Shown here: positions 62,728 to 64,000 of the stretch, in pieces
Layout: every line of letters starts with the position of its first letter
Position numbering within the stretch: the stretch's first letter is position 1
Source of the DNA: Undaria pinnatifida
Lineage: Eukaryota; Sar; Phaeophyceae; Laminariales; Alariaceae
Direction of reading: 5' to 3'
Length of the DNA stretch: 64,000 bases
Assembly (NCBI GenBank): GCA_012845835.1
Contig: JABAKD010000013.1
Span: forward strand, 8,285,128-8,349,127
Notes under the pieces: generated by a model
Databases searched by the model: none
What the model was told of the DNA's origin: nothing
Seen by the model: the letters and a program-made list of their open reading frames with translations, nothing else
Translations under genes and position numbers: made by a program

Positions 62728-64000
62728 CTGCAAAAAAACGAGACCATAATCAGAATACGAAAATGGTCAGCACCACCTTGTGTTGTGAGCGGTTCGATGG
62801 CCTGACGGTCCAGCTAATCCGACCGTCGGGAGGTATCGACACATCGGCACTTGACACAATCGCCAATAAACGGTTGACAGAGTGCAACGACGTTCAGCTC
62901 CGCCGCAGAAAGCGCAGGCATCAAACTGATTTTTATCATCTTGCATAGCTTCGCCGAAATTGATCGCGCCGCCGCTCTGAGCACCGCCTGGAGTATCCCA
63001 GGGAGGAAGAGGGGGGGGTGGACACGAACAGAACGACATCGGCTATTCCATGCTGCGCTAACGGTCCGCAGTGCTCGCTGGTCGCTGTTTGTTGTCCATT
63101 ATAACTGCTGGTAGAGCATGATATATAGGATGCTGCTCTTGTTCCGGTCATGCCATCTACAGTGTTGATGTGATTGCTACGTTTCGCTGCAGGTTTCATA
63201 TTACATATATTTGGGTAATGTACGTATCGCTGCCACCACTACTGCCATCAACAGTATTTTTTATCGTAGGTGTTTGTTTAATATATCGATATTAAAACTG
63301 TCATTATGAATCACAACAACTTACCACGTTGGGATGATGTACGTATCGTTGATAATAGTTTGTTATGGCTGCTCATCTTCACATCCATGGGAGTCATATA
63401 TCTTCAGACTGGTTCTACGATAGCCCCCGCTAAAAACAGCGATAACATTTGAAGGACGTTTCATGCCTGTTCGATACCTGGTACAAGCAAGGATACTATT
63501 GAAAACAAGGTATCCATATATTTTCTCGAGTTCAAAGGTCTACCGATCGATGACGTCGGGGTGTCGAGGGACGCCGTATTTCAGGAGATACGATCGGGAG
63601 CTGGTTTTGAAACCGGCGATTTCGTTAAAGAAAAGTCGGGGGCGCTACCGTAGAACGATTTCTCAGAGAGTATTTATGCAAACGGGCGGCCGTTGTAACA
63701 CCATGTTGCAAAGATTAGTATCGACCTTTAAATGTATCGAACTCACAGCTGACGTGATGTTTGAACATAAAGTACCTATCACAGTCCTTAGGCTGATCAG
63801 ACACTGTTTCTTTTGCGAACCTCTTCCCGCCTCTGACCGCCTTTCCGCGCGGTTTCTTCGCTGAGGCGTGCCCCCGCCTCGTCTGCAGCGGCCGACGTCG
63901 CGGATCCGCCCGCTCACCGCCGTAGCGCCTGCGCGAGGCCCTGATGTCGAGATCTACGACGAGATCTCCGAAAAATCCTGCCCTGTGAGCGCTTTGGCGC
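62728..64000. other. Upstream region of the TyrRS gene, unassigned
   Basis: Frames here (minus 63,039-62,767; plus 63,463-63,864) match nothing I recognise. No exon with HIGH or GDPSG motifs could be found on minus. A short GC-rich segment begins at about 63,860 and runs off the end of the window, where another gene may start. Confidence 0.35.

Overview
This is a stretch of eukaryotic nuclear DNA, rich in transposable elements. The evidence is GT-AG introns whose phases fit exon to exon, polypurine and poly-CAG/CTT microsatellites, and several eukaryotic transposon classes: a DIRS-like tyrosine-recombinase retrotransposon, a Ty3/gypsy element with a chromodomain-like end, a Ty1/copia element, LTR elements without recognisable pol, and short TIR elements. 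A protist or alga is plausible (for example a red alga or stramenopile), but nothing in the window fixes the lineage. There are no operons, rRNAs or CRISPR arrays.

Two host genes can be reconstructed, both on the minus strand. The first runs from about 24,127 down to 413. At least twelve exons keep one reading phase and encode a helical-repeat protein that I read as a SAPS-family regulatory subunit of PP6/SIT4-type phosphatase. It ends in a lysine run and an acidic tail. One or more exons in its ~13 kb intron (15,157-2,075) were not found. The second is an organellar, alpha-proteobacterial-type tyrosyl-tRNA synthetase at 62,727-60,649 in five exons. Its N-terminal part, with the HIGH motif, is not seen.

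Everything else recognised is mobile or repetitive DNA, much of it nested. (1) The big intron of the phosphatase gene holds tRNA-like repeats, tandem repeats and an 811-bp-type TIR element (TSD tta). That TIR element was split by a DIRS-like retrotransposon (8,431-14,147) whose gag, RT/RNase H and recombinase frames survive with stops and frameshifts. (2) From 24,924 to 39,648 lies one nest, readable from target-site duplications and from empty sites present elsewhere in the window. An outer TIR element (R0, TSD tga) holds an LTR element (LTR-A copy 1, 25,013-36,627), whose own LTR holds a young Ty3/gypsy element (29,375-36,585). R0 also holds R3, which holds R1 and R2, and R2 holds a second copy of the 811-bp TIR element. 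(3) At 39,716-42,753 there is a small LTR element (LTR-B, TSD ccgga) with no recognisable pol. (4) At 42,778-44,250 there is a cluster of large palindromes around a 27-bp perfect hairpin whose loop carries tRNA-like A- and B-box sequences. (5) At 44,978-46,155 there is a GC-rich ~83-bp satellite, interrupted by LTR-A copy 2 (46,156-55,781, TSD ggggc). That copy is itself interrupted by a Ty1/copia element (49,649-55,349, TSD tcttt). The satellite resumes at 55,782. (6) At 56-60 kb there is little recognisable apart from a decayed tyrosine-recombinase fragment and short duplications.

Most in-frame stops in the retroelements are of the kind made by C-to-T or G-to-A change, which would fit decay of methylated copies. 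This is inference.
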